Assembly: GCF_001625325.1 (NCBI RefSeq)
Contig: NZ_JRQQ01000002.1
Coordinates: 1 to 64,000, forward strand
Direction: 5' to 3'
Length of the DNA stretch: 64,000 nt
Source: Croceicoccus estronivorus
Lineage (GTDB): Bacteria > Pseudomonadota > Alphaproteobacteria > Sphingomonadales > Sphingomonadaceae
Each line of letters begins with the position of its first letter. Position 1 is the first letter of the stretch. This document shows positions 53,020 through 63,308 of the stretch, piece after piece. The notes beneath the pieces are model-generated. The model worked only from the letters and a program-made list of their open reading frames with translations. It ran no database searches and was not told the DNA's origin. The position numbers and the translations under genes are program-made.

Positions 53020-54387
53020 TTAGCTTGCGATCCGGTCAACGAGCTTCGCCAGCGAGCCGAGCTCGTCATAGCGGATATCCGGAATCTTCTCTCCCGCTCC
53101 TGCGGGGCCATGAGCGCGATCGAAACCAAGCTTCAAGGCCTCTCGCAATCGGACGCCAGGATGCGCCACTGGGCGGACTTCACCGGCAAGAGACACTTCG
53201 CCGAACCAGATCGAAGCAGAAGGCAAAGGTTTGTCAGCCAATGCCGAAACCAATGCCGCGGCTACGGCCAGATCTGCTGCGGGATCAGTCAGGCGATAGC
53301 CTCCCGCGATATTCAGATAGACTTCCGCTGACGAGAAGTTCAGCCCACAGCGCGACTCCAGAACGGCAAGCAGCATAGCCAGCCTGCCGTTATCCCACCC
53401 AACAACTGCACGACGCGGTGTGGCGCCGCTCTGCAACCGGACAATCAGAGCCTGGACTTCCACAAGCACTGGTCTTGTGCCTTCCAGCGCAGGAAAAACC
53501 GCGCTGCCGGCAAGAGGGGCATCGCGTCCGGACAAAAACAGCATTGACGGATTCGCCACTTCCTCAAGGCCGTCGTCCGCCATGGCAAAGACGCCGATTT
53601 CATCGACAGCGCCGAAACGATTCTTGAGGTTGCGCAAGATCCTGTACTGATGGCTCCGCTCCCCCTCGAAACTCATCACCACGTCGACCATGTGTTCGAG
53701 AACACGAGGTCCGGCAATCGCGCCGTCCTTGGTCACATGCCCGACCAGAACCAGCGCAGCCCCGGTTTCCTTGGCGTAACGGATTAATTCGAATGCGCAG
53801 CCACGCACTTGGCTGACGGTACCAGGTGCGCCCTCGATTGTATCGGAGTGCATCGTCTGGATCGAATCTATTACCAAAAGCGCCGGCGGCTCCATTCCAT
53901 TGAGGGTGGTCAGTATGTCACGGACAGACGTTGCTGCAGCCAACCGGATTGGCGCGTCGGCAAGTTCAAGCCGGGCTGCGCGTAAGCGGACCTGCCCGGC
54001 GGCTTCTTCGCCACTGACATAGACGACATCTCCACCTGCCCGGGCGATGCGGCCGGCAGCCTGTAACAGCAGTGTCGATTTGCCGATCCCAGGATCTCCG
54101 CCCATGAGAATGGCTGATCCGGGGACAAGCCCTCCGCCCAGTGCCCGGTCGAACTCATCCAGTCCCGTGGGGCGGCGGCGGAGTTCCTTGCCAGGCGCAT
54201 CCAGCGGTTCGAATGCAATGGGGCGTCCACCTGACGATAAATCATGTTTCTGGGAGAAGACTGTTGCGGGGGCTTCTTCGGCGAGAGTGTTCCATTCCCC
54301 ACAGTCAGAACACTGCCCCTGCCAACGGTGCGACACACTGCCACAGGCCTGGCAGACATAACGGCGTTTGGTTTTGGCCATACCCAT
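53020..54387 (-). CDS. radA: DNA repair protein RadA
   Basis: RadA (Sms) is a RecA-related helicase that assists branch migration in recombination. The 455 residues have an N-terminal zinc finger with C12, C15, C26 and C29 (CQACGS...CSDCGEW), Walker A GDPGIGKSTLLLQ, the RadA-specific KNRFG motif in LKNRFGAVDEIGVF, and a Lon-like C-terminal domain. Two start ATGs (54387 and 54381) differ by two residues. It is divergent from the patatin-like gene, with only 64 bases between starts. Confidence 0.95.
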   Translation of the reverse strand: MGMAKTKRRYVCQACGSVSHRWQGQCSDCGEWNTLAEEAPATVFSQKHDLSSGGRPIAFEPLDAPGKELRRRPTGLDEFDRALGGGLVPGSAILMGGDPGIGKSTLLLQAAGRIARAGGDVVYVSGEEAAGQVRLRAARLELADAPIRLAAATSVRDILTTLNGMEPPALLVIDSIQTMHSDTIEGAPGTVSQVRGCAFELIRYAKETGAALVLVGHVTKDGAIAGPRVLEHMVDVVMSFEGERSHQYRILRNLKNRFGAVDEIGVFAMADDGLEEVANPSMLFLSGRDAPLAGSAVFPALEGTRPVLVEVQALIVRLQSGATPRRAVVGWDNGRLAMLLAVLESRCGLNFSSAEVYLNIAGGYRLTDPAADLAVAAALVSALADKPLPSASIWFGEVSLAGEVRPVAHPGVRLREALKLGFDRAHGPAGAGEKIPDIRYDELGSLAKLVDRIAS

Positions 54388-54451
54388 GCGATAGATGGAA
54401 CATACAAGGAACGCAATTGCTTTCCATTCATGAAACCATCACTATGGTTCA

Positions 54452-56767
54452 ATGCGGCAAAAGGAACTTCGGATCGCCCTCGTATGTTATGGCGGTGTCA
54501 GTCTCGCAGTGTACATGCACGGCGTTACCAAAGAGATATGGAAGCTGGCACGAGCCAGCCGTTCAACCCATTCAGGGAAGAAATATCGGGATGGCAGCGA
54601 GGCTGTCTACTGCGATTTGTTGCGGCATATAGACAGCGAACATGGCCTGATGCTCCGCATCCTCCCCGATATTCTGACCGGGGCAAGCGCAGGGGGAATC
54701 AATGCCGTATTTCTTGCCGAAGCCATCCATTCGGGGCGTTCCCTTGAACCCCTGACAGAGCTATGGTTGGAAAATGCGGACGTCGACCGGCTGCTCGACC
54801 CGGAGGCACGCCCTTGGTCGCGAGTTGCCAAGCAATGGGCGTGGCCGATCGTCCAGTTTCTCTTGACCCGCCCCGGGAATGCCGTTTCGGAGAGTGTCGC
54901 ACCGGAAACGAGACAGGAGGTGCGGGCAAAACTGTCACGATTCATTCGCAGCAGGTGGTTCGCCCCACCCTTCTCCGGAATCGGATTCTCACGGCTGTTG
55001 TGCAAAGCGTTGACGGCTATGCGTGGAGTGCCGGCGGAAGATCCGCTTTTGCCTGCCGGACATCCTATCGACTTGTTCGTAACGGCGACGGACTTTCGTG
55101 GTTATCCGGCGCTATTGCGCCTCAACAGTCCCCCAGTGATCGAGGAAAGTGAACACCGGCTGCCTATCGGCTTCCATGGCCGCACGCCCGCAGCAGGCGG
55201 CACCGGCCTTGCAGATCCTCTGGAACTGGTCTTTGCTGCTCGTTCCACAGCGAGTTTTCCTGGCGCGTTTCCTCCGCTGCAATTGTCGGAAATCGACGCG
55301 CTGGGGCGTGAACATGAACACTCGTGGACAAGCCGCGAACAGTTCCTGACACGTGTGATGCCGGGGCATGTCCGACGCGGCGACACGGAGACCGTATCGC
55401 TGATTGATGGCTCTGTGCTGGTCAATGCCCCTTTTGCCGAAGCGGCCGGCAGGCTGACAGTTCGTCCGGCCCAGCGCGAGGTGGATCGCCGGTTTGTCTA
55501 TATAGATCCACGTCCCGACCGCTCTGGCAATGCAAATGCCATGCGCAACCGTCCTGTCGGATTTTTCGGGGCTATTTTCGGATCTCTATCCACGATTCCA
55601 CGCGAACAGCCGATCCGCGACAATCTGGAAGAACTGGAGGAGCAATCGCGTGAGGCGGAACGCCTGCAATTGATAGTTGCTGCCCTTCGCCCTGAAGTGG
55701 AACACGCGGTTGAACAACTGTTCGGCCATACTCTGTTCCTCGATAAACCCACGCAGCGAAGGCTGCGTAGCTGGCGCAACAGGGCTCAACAGGCTGCGGC
55801 CGAAAAATCCGGTTTCGCATTTCACGGCTATGCACAGGCGAAATTCACCGGAATTATCGACCACATTGCGCGGACCATTTTCGAGGCTGCACCGGATCTG
55901 GGACTGTCGGGCCCGGATGTGATTGCCGAACGCCTGCGCATGGAGTTGATGGCGCAAAATCTGGAGCGTCTTTCTGATCCTAAAGGAGGTGCGAGCAAGG
56001 AGGCGATTGCTTTCCTGCGTGCGCATGACATCGCATTTCGAATTCGGCGTTTGCGTTTTCTGGCCAGACGCCTCTCGCGTGAATGGGAAGAAGATTCGGA
56101 AATTTCGGAACAGGATCGCGAAAGAGCAAAAAAGCTCGTCTACGATTCACTCGCGCTTTATTTTGAACGAGAGTCGACTGATTGGCTCGGCGCCCAATTC
56201 GCTGCCGATGCCGAGAATGTCATGGCAAACCCGGGTGCCGCACTGGAAGCGTTGGAACGCTTGCGGGATCTGCCTGGAGTGGATGAAAAAGTGGAAGCGA
56301 TGTTTGCGGCAGAGCTGACGGCAATGCCCAAGGCTTTACGGCGACGGATGCTATTGGCCTACCTCGGCTTCCCATTTTTCGACGTTGCGACCCTACCGCT
56401 GCTTCGCAACGAAGGGCTGACTGAATTCGATCCTGTGAAAATCGACCGTATTTCGCCTGAAGATGCCCGATCGATCCGTGATGGCGGCACGCAAGCCACT
56501 TTGCGTGGCACCGAATTTTATAATTTCGGCGCCTTTTTTAGCCGGGCTTATCGTGAAAACGATTACCTTTGGGGCCGTTTGCATGGTGCGGAGCGAATGA
56601 TCGATCTTGTCGTGTCGACATTGGACAACCCCATGCCTTTACCTGAACTCACGCGTTACAAGCGGGCGGCTTTTCTTGCCGTATTGGATGAGGAAGAACC
56701 ACGCCTTACCGCGGACAAGGGCCTGATCGAAAAAGTTCGACAGGAGGTGATCGACAAGTTCGGCTGA
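54452..56767 (+). CDS. Patatin-like phospholipase with DUF3376-type C-terminal part
   Basis: The 771-residue protein has a patatin domain at the front: ELRIALVCYGGVSLAVYMHG (oxyanion-hole region, 5-24) and the nucleophile elbow GASAG at 77-81, S79 active; the Asp of the dyad is in VSLIDGSVLVNAPF. An extended C-terminal region follows (about 370-770, charged helices), consistent with the DUF3376 patatin-like family. It likely cleaves membrane lipids or esters. No membrane segment is evident. It is divergent from radA and convergent with dnaJ. Confidence 0.85.
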   Translation: MRQKELRIALVCYGGVSLAVYMHGVTKEIWKLARASRSTHSGKKYRDGSEAVYCDLLRHIDSEHGLMLRILPDILTGASAGGINAVFLAEAIHSGRSLEPLTELWLENADVDRLLDPEARPWSRVAKQWAWPIVQFLLTRPGNAVSESVAPETRQEVRAKLSRFIRSRWFAPPFSGIGFSRLLCKALTAMRGVPAEDPLLPAGHPIDLFVTATDFRGYPALLRLNSPPVIEESEHRLPIGFHGRTPAAGGTGLADPLELVFAARSTASFPGAFPPLQLSEIDALGREHEHSWTSREQFLTRVMPGHVRRGDTETVSLIDGSVLVNAPFAEAAGRLTVRPAQREVDRRFVYIDPRPDRSGNANAMRNRPVGFFGAIFGSLSTIPREQPIRDNLEELEEQSREAERLQLIVAALRPEVEHAVEQLFGHTLFLDKPTQRRLRSWRNRAQQAAAEKSGFAFHGYAQAKFTGIIDHIARTIFEAAPDLGLSGPDVIAERLRMELMAQNLERLSDPKGGASKEAIAFLRAHDIAFRIRRLRFLARRLSREWEEDSEISEQDRERAKKLVYDSLALYFERESTDWLGAQFAADAENVMANPGAALEALERLRDLPGVDEKVEAMFAAELTAMPKALRRRMLLAYLGFPFFDVATLPLLRNEGLTEFDPVKIDRISPEDARSIRDGGTQATLRGTEFYNFGAFFSRAYRENDYLWGRLHGAERMIDLVVSTLDNPMPLPELTRYKRAAFLAVLDEEEPRLTADKGLIEKVRQEVIDKFG

Positions 56768-56804
56768 GAGAGGGCGGGCAATTGTCGAGATCACCCGCCG
56801 CCCC

Positions 56805-57944
56805 TTAGTCAGTCAGATCGCTCCAGGCATCCTTTAGCCGGTCGAAAAAGCCACGACTTTCAGGACATTCGTCACCAGTTTCCGTTTCCTGAAACTCCCG
56901 CAGTAATTCTTTCTGTCTGGCGGATAATTTCGTGGGCGTTTCAACCATGATCTCGACGATCAAATCGCCCCGCCCACGCCCTTGCAGCACAGGCATGCCC
57001 GCCCCGCGTTTGCGCAACTGCTTGCCAGACTGGATACCAGCGGGAATTTCTATGCCGATCGTTTCCCCATCAAGGCCGGGAATTTCGATCGTTCCACCCA
57101 ATGCCGCAGTGGTGAAGCTGATTGGCACGCGGGAGAACAAGGCAGTGCCTTCGCGCTGGAACACACGATGCGGTCGGATTTGCAGAAAGATATAGAGATC
57201 GCCAGGGGGCGATCCCATGGGACCAGCCTCACCCTTTCCGGACAGCCGGATACGAGTACCGTTATCAACCCCGGGCGGAATAGTAACGTCGAGGGTCTGG
57301 ACTTTGTCGACCCGCCCTTCGCCGCGACATTCGCGACACGGGCTTTCGATGATTTCGCCGCGACCATGACATTGCGGGCAAGTCCGCTCCACCACGAAGA
57401 AGCCTTGGCGCGTCGTTACTTTCCCTGCGCCATGGCAGGTGCCACAATCGCGCGCGCCAGTTCCGGGCTCTGCCCCCGAACCATCGCAAGCTTCGCAATG
57501 AGTGGAGACCTCGACCTCGATCTGGGTTTCTTTCCCATGGAAAGCCTCGTCGAGCGAGATTTCCAGGTCATAGCGCAGATCGGCCCCTCTCCGAGGACGG
57601 GCTCTGCCGCCTCCACCCCCGAAGGCGGAGCCAAAAATCGTTTCAAAAATGTCGCCCAGGTCGCTGAATTCAGCACCGCCAGGACCACGTTGTCCGGCGC
57701 CGCCAAATCCGCCCTGCTGAAAGGCGGCATGGCCAAAGCGATCATAGGCGGCCCGTTTCTGAGGATCCTTCAGGCAATCGTAGGCTTCGTTGATCGCCTT
57801 GAACCTGGACTCGCTATCGGCATCGCCCGGATTGCGATCCGGATGATAACGCATGGCAAGCTTGCGGTATGCGGATTTCAGCGTCTTGTCGTCCGCCGTC
57901 CGCTCCACCTCGAGCAATTCGTAATAGTCTATTTCGGTAGCCAT
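56805..57944 (-). CDS. dnaJ: Chaperone DnaJ
   Basis: DnaJ is the Hsp40 partner of DnaK. The 379 residues have the J domain with HPD at 34-36, a Gly/Phe-rich region (about 75-110), four zinc-binding CXXCXGXG repeats ([32 protein letters not shown]), and the C-terminal substrate domains. It is downstream of dnaK, 83 bases away, with a strong hairpin in between, and probably in the same operon. Confidence 0.97.
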   Translation of the reverse strand: MATEIDYYELLEVERTADDKTLKSAYRKLAMRYHPDRNPGDADSESRFKAINEAYDCLKDPQKRAAYDRFGHAAFQQGGFGGAGQRGPGGAEFSDLGDIFETIFGSAFGGGGGRARPRRGADLRYDLEISLDEAFHGKETQIEVEVSTHCEACDGSGAEPGTGARDCGTCHGAGKVTTRQGFFVVERTCPQCHGRGEIIESPCRECRGEGRVDKVQTLDVTIPPGVDNGTRIRLSGKGEAGPMGSPPGDLYIFLQIRPHRVFQREGTALFSRVPISFTTAALGGTIEIPGLDGETIGIEIPAGIQSGKQLRKRGAGMPVLQGRGRGDLIVEIMVETPTKLSARQKELLREFQETETGDECPESRGFFDRLKDAWSDLTD

Positions 57945-57963
57945 TGCCCCGCCTTAAACGTCA

Positions 57964-58007
57964 CCGCCGTCAGCGCACCCCATTAATTTGAGATGCGCCA
58001 ACGGCGG
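57964..58007 (-). other. Intercistronic hairpin between dnaK and dnaJ
   Basis: CCGCCGTTGGCGCAT and the matching GTGCGCTGACGGCGG (minus strand) form a 15-pair stem, three of them G-U, around a 14-base AT-richer loop. It lies 21 bases after dnaK and 19 bases before dnaJ. A U-tract is absent, so it may slow or partly stop transcription, or stabilise the dnaK message so that more DnaK than DnaJ is made. Confidence 0.55.
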
Positions 58008-58027
58008 CTTCGGTTTCCATCAGGCAA

Positions 58028-59950
<1,923 letters not shown>

Positions 59951-60066
59951 TATTTCCTCATCCTAATCACAAGAGTGGACACCGCATGGTTGGCCTCCCG
60001 AATGTGGCAAGGCAGCTTACGCGGCTCAAAGGACCCGAGATGAACCGAAGCCCTCTTTGACCGGCG

Positions 60067-60094
60067 ATATAGGTGCGGTTTTTACTTGCACAAG
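60067..60094 (-). promoter_or_regulatory. Candidate sigma-32 (RpoH) promoter of dnaK
   Basis: On the minus strand CTTG (60091-60094), 17 bases, and CCTATAT (60067-60073) fit the alphaproteobacterial RpoH pattern CTTG-N17/18-CYTATNT. It lies about 120 bases before the dnaK start. No CIRCE inverted repeat is visible nearby, so dnaK probably answers to RpoH rather than HrcA. Confidence 0.55.
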
Positions 60095-60143
60095 GGATGA
60101 TGGGGGCTAGTTTCCCTAATCGGGAAGCAGGAGGCACAAAAGC

Positions 60144-60620
60144 ATGAAATCAACCATCTTCGCATCCGTTGCGCTGGCTCTGGCCGGTGTTTCGCTAACC
60201 GCTTGCGGGCAGGAGCAGGCCCCACCGGCTGCAACAGAGGGAAAGCCAGGCGTTGAAATTACGAATGGGCGGCTTGTCTTGCCCGCAGTAGCCGACAATC
60301 CCGGGGTGCTGTACTTCGACATTAGTTACAACGGCGACGATTACGCCGTTTTGCGCAAGGTTGAAGTCGCTTCCGCCAAGGAAGCCACGATGCACGAAAC
60401 CATCACCACCAATGGGGTGACGCAGATGGGCCCGATACCGCCGCTGAATCTCGTCAAGGGTGAGGAAGTCAAGTTCGAGCCGGGCGGTAAACACGTGATG
60501 GTCATGGGGCTGGATCCTGCACTAAAGGCGGGAGACAAGACGGAAGTCACGTTGACATTCACTGGCGGGGACAAGCTCAGCTTCGATGCGACAGTTGAAG
60601 CGCCCGGGGGTGGCAACTGA
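60144..60620 (+). CDS. PCu(A)C/DUF461-type copper chaperone lipoprotein
   Basis: The 158-residue protein begins with a lipoprotein signal (lipobox LTAC, C21) and has the cupredoxin-like PCu(A)C fold. Copper-ligand candidates are in ATMHETITTNGVTQMG and KHVMVMGLDP, matching the H-x...M-x...H-x-M arrangement. Such proteins deliver copper to cytochrome oxidase in the periplasm. A short inverted repeat (TTCCC/GGGAA) lies just before the ribosome site GAGG. Its stop overlaps a CTG that is the only candidate start of the next gene. Confidence 0.85.
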   Translation: MKSTIFASVALALAGVSLTACGQEQAPPAATEGKPGVEITNGRLVLPAVADNPGVLYFDISYNGDDYAVLRKVEVASAKEATMHETITTNGVTQMGPIPPLNLVKGEEVKFEPGGKHVMVMGLDPALKAGDKTEVTLTFTGGDKLSFDATVEAPGGGN

Positions 60621-61156
60621 GCAATGCCGCGCTGAAAAACGCACCGTTTGAAACCAAGTCGGCTTTCGCCTGCCGCGCCGGTGGTGAGAGATCACTGACC
60701 GCAGGTGAGGTCGATCTGGTTCAAAGCGTTTTTGGATCCGCTCTAGATTGCTCTTCAGTCCGCATAAGGCGGAGGAAATGGTTTCCGTTTCAACCCAGAA
60801 ACAGGATGATGGCACCGTTAGGGCACATCCATTTCCATCCTGATGATGCGTTTTATTGTGACGATTTCTCGACTGCGTCGCTCCATCGGCAGGGGCACTT
60901 TATCCATGAAATGACGCATGTCTGGCAGGCGCAGCGTCATGGCAAGTTGCATCTGCTTATCCGAGGCGTATTGTCGCGCCGCTATTCCTATAGCTTGCGG
61001 CCTGGATGGCCCTTGGAACGCTATGGAATTGAACAACAGGCAGAAATTGTTCGTCACGCCTTCCTGTTGCGCAACGGCGCTAAATTGCCGGGTGTGGCGG
61101 ACGCAACGCCATTCGATCTGTTGGTAAACTTCCCCGGTGGAGCCAAGCCGGGCTGA
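60617..61156 (+). CDS. Vgr-related protein (HEMTHVWQ zinc-protease-like), unusual start
   Basis: From about residue 27 the frame reads RSLTAGEVDLVQSVFG, then RRRKWFPFQP, then LGHIHFHPDD and FIHEMTHVWQAQRHGK, and near the end YGIEQQAEIVRHAFLLRNG. This is the small vgr-related family of sphingomonads. HEMTH is a possible metal-protease-type site (HExxH), which makes metal binding likely; the function is unknown. Homologous coding begins well before the first in-frame ATG (60806). No ATG, GTG or TTG is in frame upstream; only CTG codons at 60617 (in the CTGA overlap with the copper-chaperone stop) and 60632 exist. Confidence 0.75.
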   Translation: MSNAALKNAPFETKSAFACRAGGERSLTAGEVDLVQSVFGSALDCSSVRIRRRKWFPFQPRNRMMAPLGHIHFHPDDAFYCDDFSTASLHRQGHFIHEMTHVWQAQRHGKLHLLIRGVLSRRYSYSLRPGWPLERYGIEQQAEIVRHAFLLRNGAKLPGVADATPFDLLVNFPGGAKPG

Positions 61157-61167
61157 ACCCGGCTTGG
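61143..61167 (+). terminator. Hairpin over the stop of the vgr-related gene
   Basis: CCAAGCCGGG, a 5-base loop, and CCCGGCTTGG form a perfect 10-bp stem whose loop includes the TGA stop. No U-tract follows. It may end transcription or block read-through toward the convergent glycine-zipper gene 14 bases further on. Confidence 0.55.
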
Positions 61168-61180
61168 TGCCCACCCATGC

Positions 61181-61450
61181 CTAGCGGCGATAACGGTCAC
61201 AATCCACGCGGTATTCGTCGCCATAGCGATCGCGGCGATAGCATTTGCCATCCTTCTTGATCAGCGCGCCGCCAACAGCACCGGCTGCTGCACCGATTGC
61301 GGCACCTTCGCCGATATCGCCACCGGTCGCAGCACCGACACCAGCGCCCACAGCAGCACCGGCCAAGGCACCTTCACCTGCATAGTTTGTGGAACAGGCC
61401 CCGAGTGAAACGAGGCTGACAGCCATGGCGGGGATGATCCACTTGCGCAT
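61181..61450 (-). CDS. Glycine-zipper lipoprotein (2TM/YMGG type)
   Basis: The 89-residue protein has a lipoprotein signal ending LGAC and then a Gly/Ala-rich repeat (GALAGAAVGAGVGAATGGD, then IGEGAAIGAAAGAVGGAL) followed by a basic Tyr/Arg/Asp-rich tail. Glycine-zipper proteins insert into the outer membrane or act as envelope stress proteins; the role here is unknown. It stands between the vgr-related gene and grpE with a 119-base gap before grpE. Confidence 0.75.
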   Translation of the reverse strand: MRKWIIPAMAVSLVSLGACSTNYAGEGALAGAAVGAGVGAATGGDIGEGAAIGAAAGAVGGALIKKDGKCYRRDRYGDEYRVDCDRYRR

Positions 61451-61569
61451 GATAAAAATCTCCGTTGCGTTGATTACTACAAAGCTAACGGCTCAGGCGG
61501 CTGTACGTTCCTGTATTGGCCCACATTTGGTCGTTTCTGCGAGCCATTCCGGCCCGAAGAAACGGGAAT

Positions 61570-62163
61570 TTACTCGGCCTTTTTCGCCACGGCGACCATT
61601 GCGGGCCGCAACAGCCGGTCCTTGATCATGTACCCGGCCTGCAATTCCTGCACCACTGTGCCCGGTTCAGCATCTGTCGATGGGACTTCCATCATGGCCT
61701 GATGCTGGTTCGGATCAAGTGGCAAGCCCATTGCTGCAATTCGGCTGATCCCATGGGTGCCGAAAACCTTGTCGATTTCGCGCGCTGTGGCTTCAATGCC
61801 AGCGACCAGGCTCTTGAGCCGTTCATCTTCCCGTAATTCAAGGGGCACCGCGTCCAGCGCGCGAGCCAGGTTATCTGCCACACTCAGGATATCTCGGGCG
61901 AATCCCGTCGCCGCGTAAGCCCGCGCATCGGAGATATCCTTTTCCAGCCTACGCCGGACGTTCTGGGTTTCGGCACGTGCATAAAGCACGTCCTGCTGCG
62001 CAACTTCGAGCTGCTCTTGCAGTTTGTTAAGCTCATCAAGAGCGCTTTCCCCGCTCTCGTCATTACTGTCGAGCATGTCTTCGGGCACGCCTTTCAGTTC
62101 GGCTGCCACAGCGGGATCGGTCTGCGCCTCATCCTTCGGCGCTTGTGTCTTGTCGTCAGTCAT
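61570..62163 (-). CDS. grpE: Nucleotide exchange factor GrpE
   Basis: GrpE releases ADP from DnaK. The 197 residues start with an acidic segment, then the long dimerisation coiled coil (LNKLQEQLEVAQQDVLYARAETQNVRRR), the four-helix bundle (FARDILSVADNLARALDAV), and the beta domain GLPLDPNQHQAMMEVPS near the C-terminus. It lies 18 bases after hrcA and is probably co-transcribed with it. Confidence 0.95.
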   Translation of the reverse strand: MTDDKTQAPKDEAQTDPAVAAELKGVPEDMLDSNDESGESALDELNKLQEQLEVAQQDVLYARAETQNVRRRLEKDISDARAYAATGFARDILSVADNLARALDAVPLELREDERLKSLVAGIEATAREIDKVFGTHGISRIAAMGLPLDPNQHQAMMEVPSTDAEPGTVVQELQAGYMIKDRLLRPAMVAVAKKAE

Positions 62164-62181
62164 TGTCTCTATCTATCTGTT

Positions 62182-63225
62182 CTAGCCGATCAATTTGCCC
62201 AAACTCTGAGCCGTGAAATCCACCATGGGGACGACCCGTGCATAATTCAACCGCGTTGGGCCGATAACTCCAACCACGCCAACGACCCTGCCCTCGCGAT
62301 CCCTGTAAGGAGACGCAATCACCGAGGAACCCGAAAGCGCGAACAACCGGTTTTCCGAGCCGATGAATATGCGGGTAGATTCCGCTTCTCGTGCTGTTTC
62401 CAGCAATTCCGCGATGGATTGCTTGTTTTCGAGGTCGTCGAGCAACTGGCGGATGCGCTCTATATCAAGCAAAGTATTTTCGTCGAGCAGGTTTGCCTGC
62501 CCTCGCACGATCAAAACCGGGCGCCGTGTGGCGTCCTCGCTCCAGACAGCAAGGCCGCGTTCGACGAGATCCCGGCTGGCCGCGTCAAGCGCGGATTGAC
62601 CAGAGGCAATTTGCTGTCCCATGACACGCGCCGCTTCTGCCAGGGTTCGTCCGCCAAGATGAGCGGTAATATAATTCGTTGCCTGCTCCAACGTCGAAAT
62701 CGGCAGGCCAGGAGGCAAATCGAGCAAGCGGTTTTCAATATTCCCATCTTCCCCCACCAATACGGCCAGTGCCTTGCCAGGAGCGAGTGGTACAAGGTTC
62801 ATCTGGGACAACCGAGGTTCCCGGCTTGGAACCATCACGACTCCCGCTGCGGCGGAGAGGTCGGAAAGCAGGGAACTGGTCGCCTCCAGCGCATGCTCGA
62901 TCGGACCAGGTTGGGATAGCCGCCTTTCAATAGCCGCTCGTTCCTCGGCTGTAGGTTCTGCAACCTGCATCATGCCATCGACAAACAGCCGCAATCCGAT
63001 CTCGGTCGGCATCCGGCCGGCGCTGGTATGCGGGGCGGCCAGAAGGCCAAGGCTTTCCAGTTCCGCCAACACCGAACGGATCGAGGCCGGCGAGAGGTTT
63101 ACCTGCCCTGCGCCGGCCAGCGTGCGGGATCCGACCGGCTGACCGCTCGAAAGATATTCTTCGACAACCAGGCGGAAAATGTCGCGTGCACGGTTGGTCA
63201 ATTCGGTAACGGGTGGTGTCGGCAT
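62182..63225 (-). CDS. hrcA: Heat-inducible repressor HrcA
   Basis: HrcA binds CIRCE elements, classically before groESL. The 347 residues have an N-terminal winged helix (LTNRARDIFRLVVEEYLSSGQPVGSRTLA) with the recognition helix around NLSPASIRSVLAELE, then GLLAAPHTSAGRMPTEIGLR and the C-terminal DRLVSIG-like sensory part (SVIASPYRDREGRVVGVVGVIGPTRLNYARVVPMVDF). The hrcA-grpE order is standard. It is divergent from rph with 83 bases between starts. No CIRCE repeat is visible in the window. Confidence 0.95.
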   Translation of the reverse strand: MPTPPVTELTNRARDIFRLVVEEYLSSGQPVGSRTLAGAGQVNLSPASIRSVLAELESLGLLAAPHTSAGRMPTEIGLRLFVDGMMQVAEPTAEERAAIERRLSQPGPIEHALEATSSLLSDLSAAAGVVMVPSREPRLSQMNLVPLAPGKALAVLVGEDGNIENRLLDLPPGLPISTLEQATNYITAHLGGRTLAEAARVMGQQIASGQSALDAASRDLVERGLAVWSEDATRRPVLIVRGQANLLDENTLLDIERIRQLLDDLENKQSIAELLETAREAESTRIFIGSENRLFALSGSSVIASPYRDREGRVVGVVGVIGPTRLNYARVVPMVDFTAQSLGKLIG

Positions 63226-63308
63226 GCTCCCAATTTAGTCACTGCCCTTGCTCTCACAAGCGGTAAGCGCCTAACGATCCCCACGATTCACATTAATAAG
63301 GATTCTCC

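Noticed and set aside
63226-63308. A possible sigma-32 promoter between hrcA and rph (CTTG followed by CTAAAT at 18 bases)
   Set aside because: The minus-10 part departs from CYTATNT at several positions, so the match is too weak to list.
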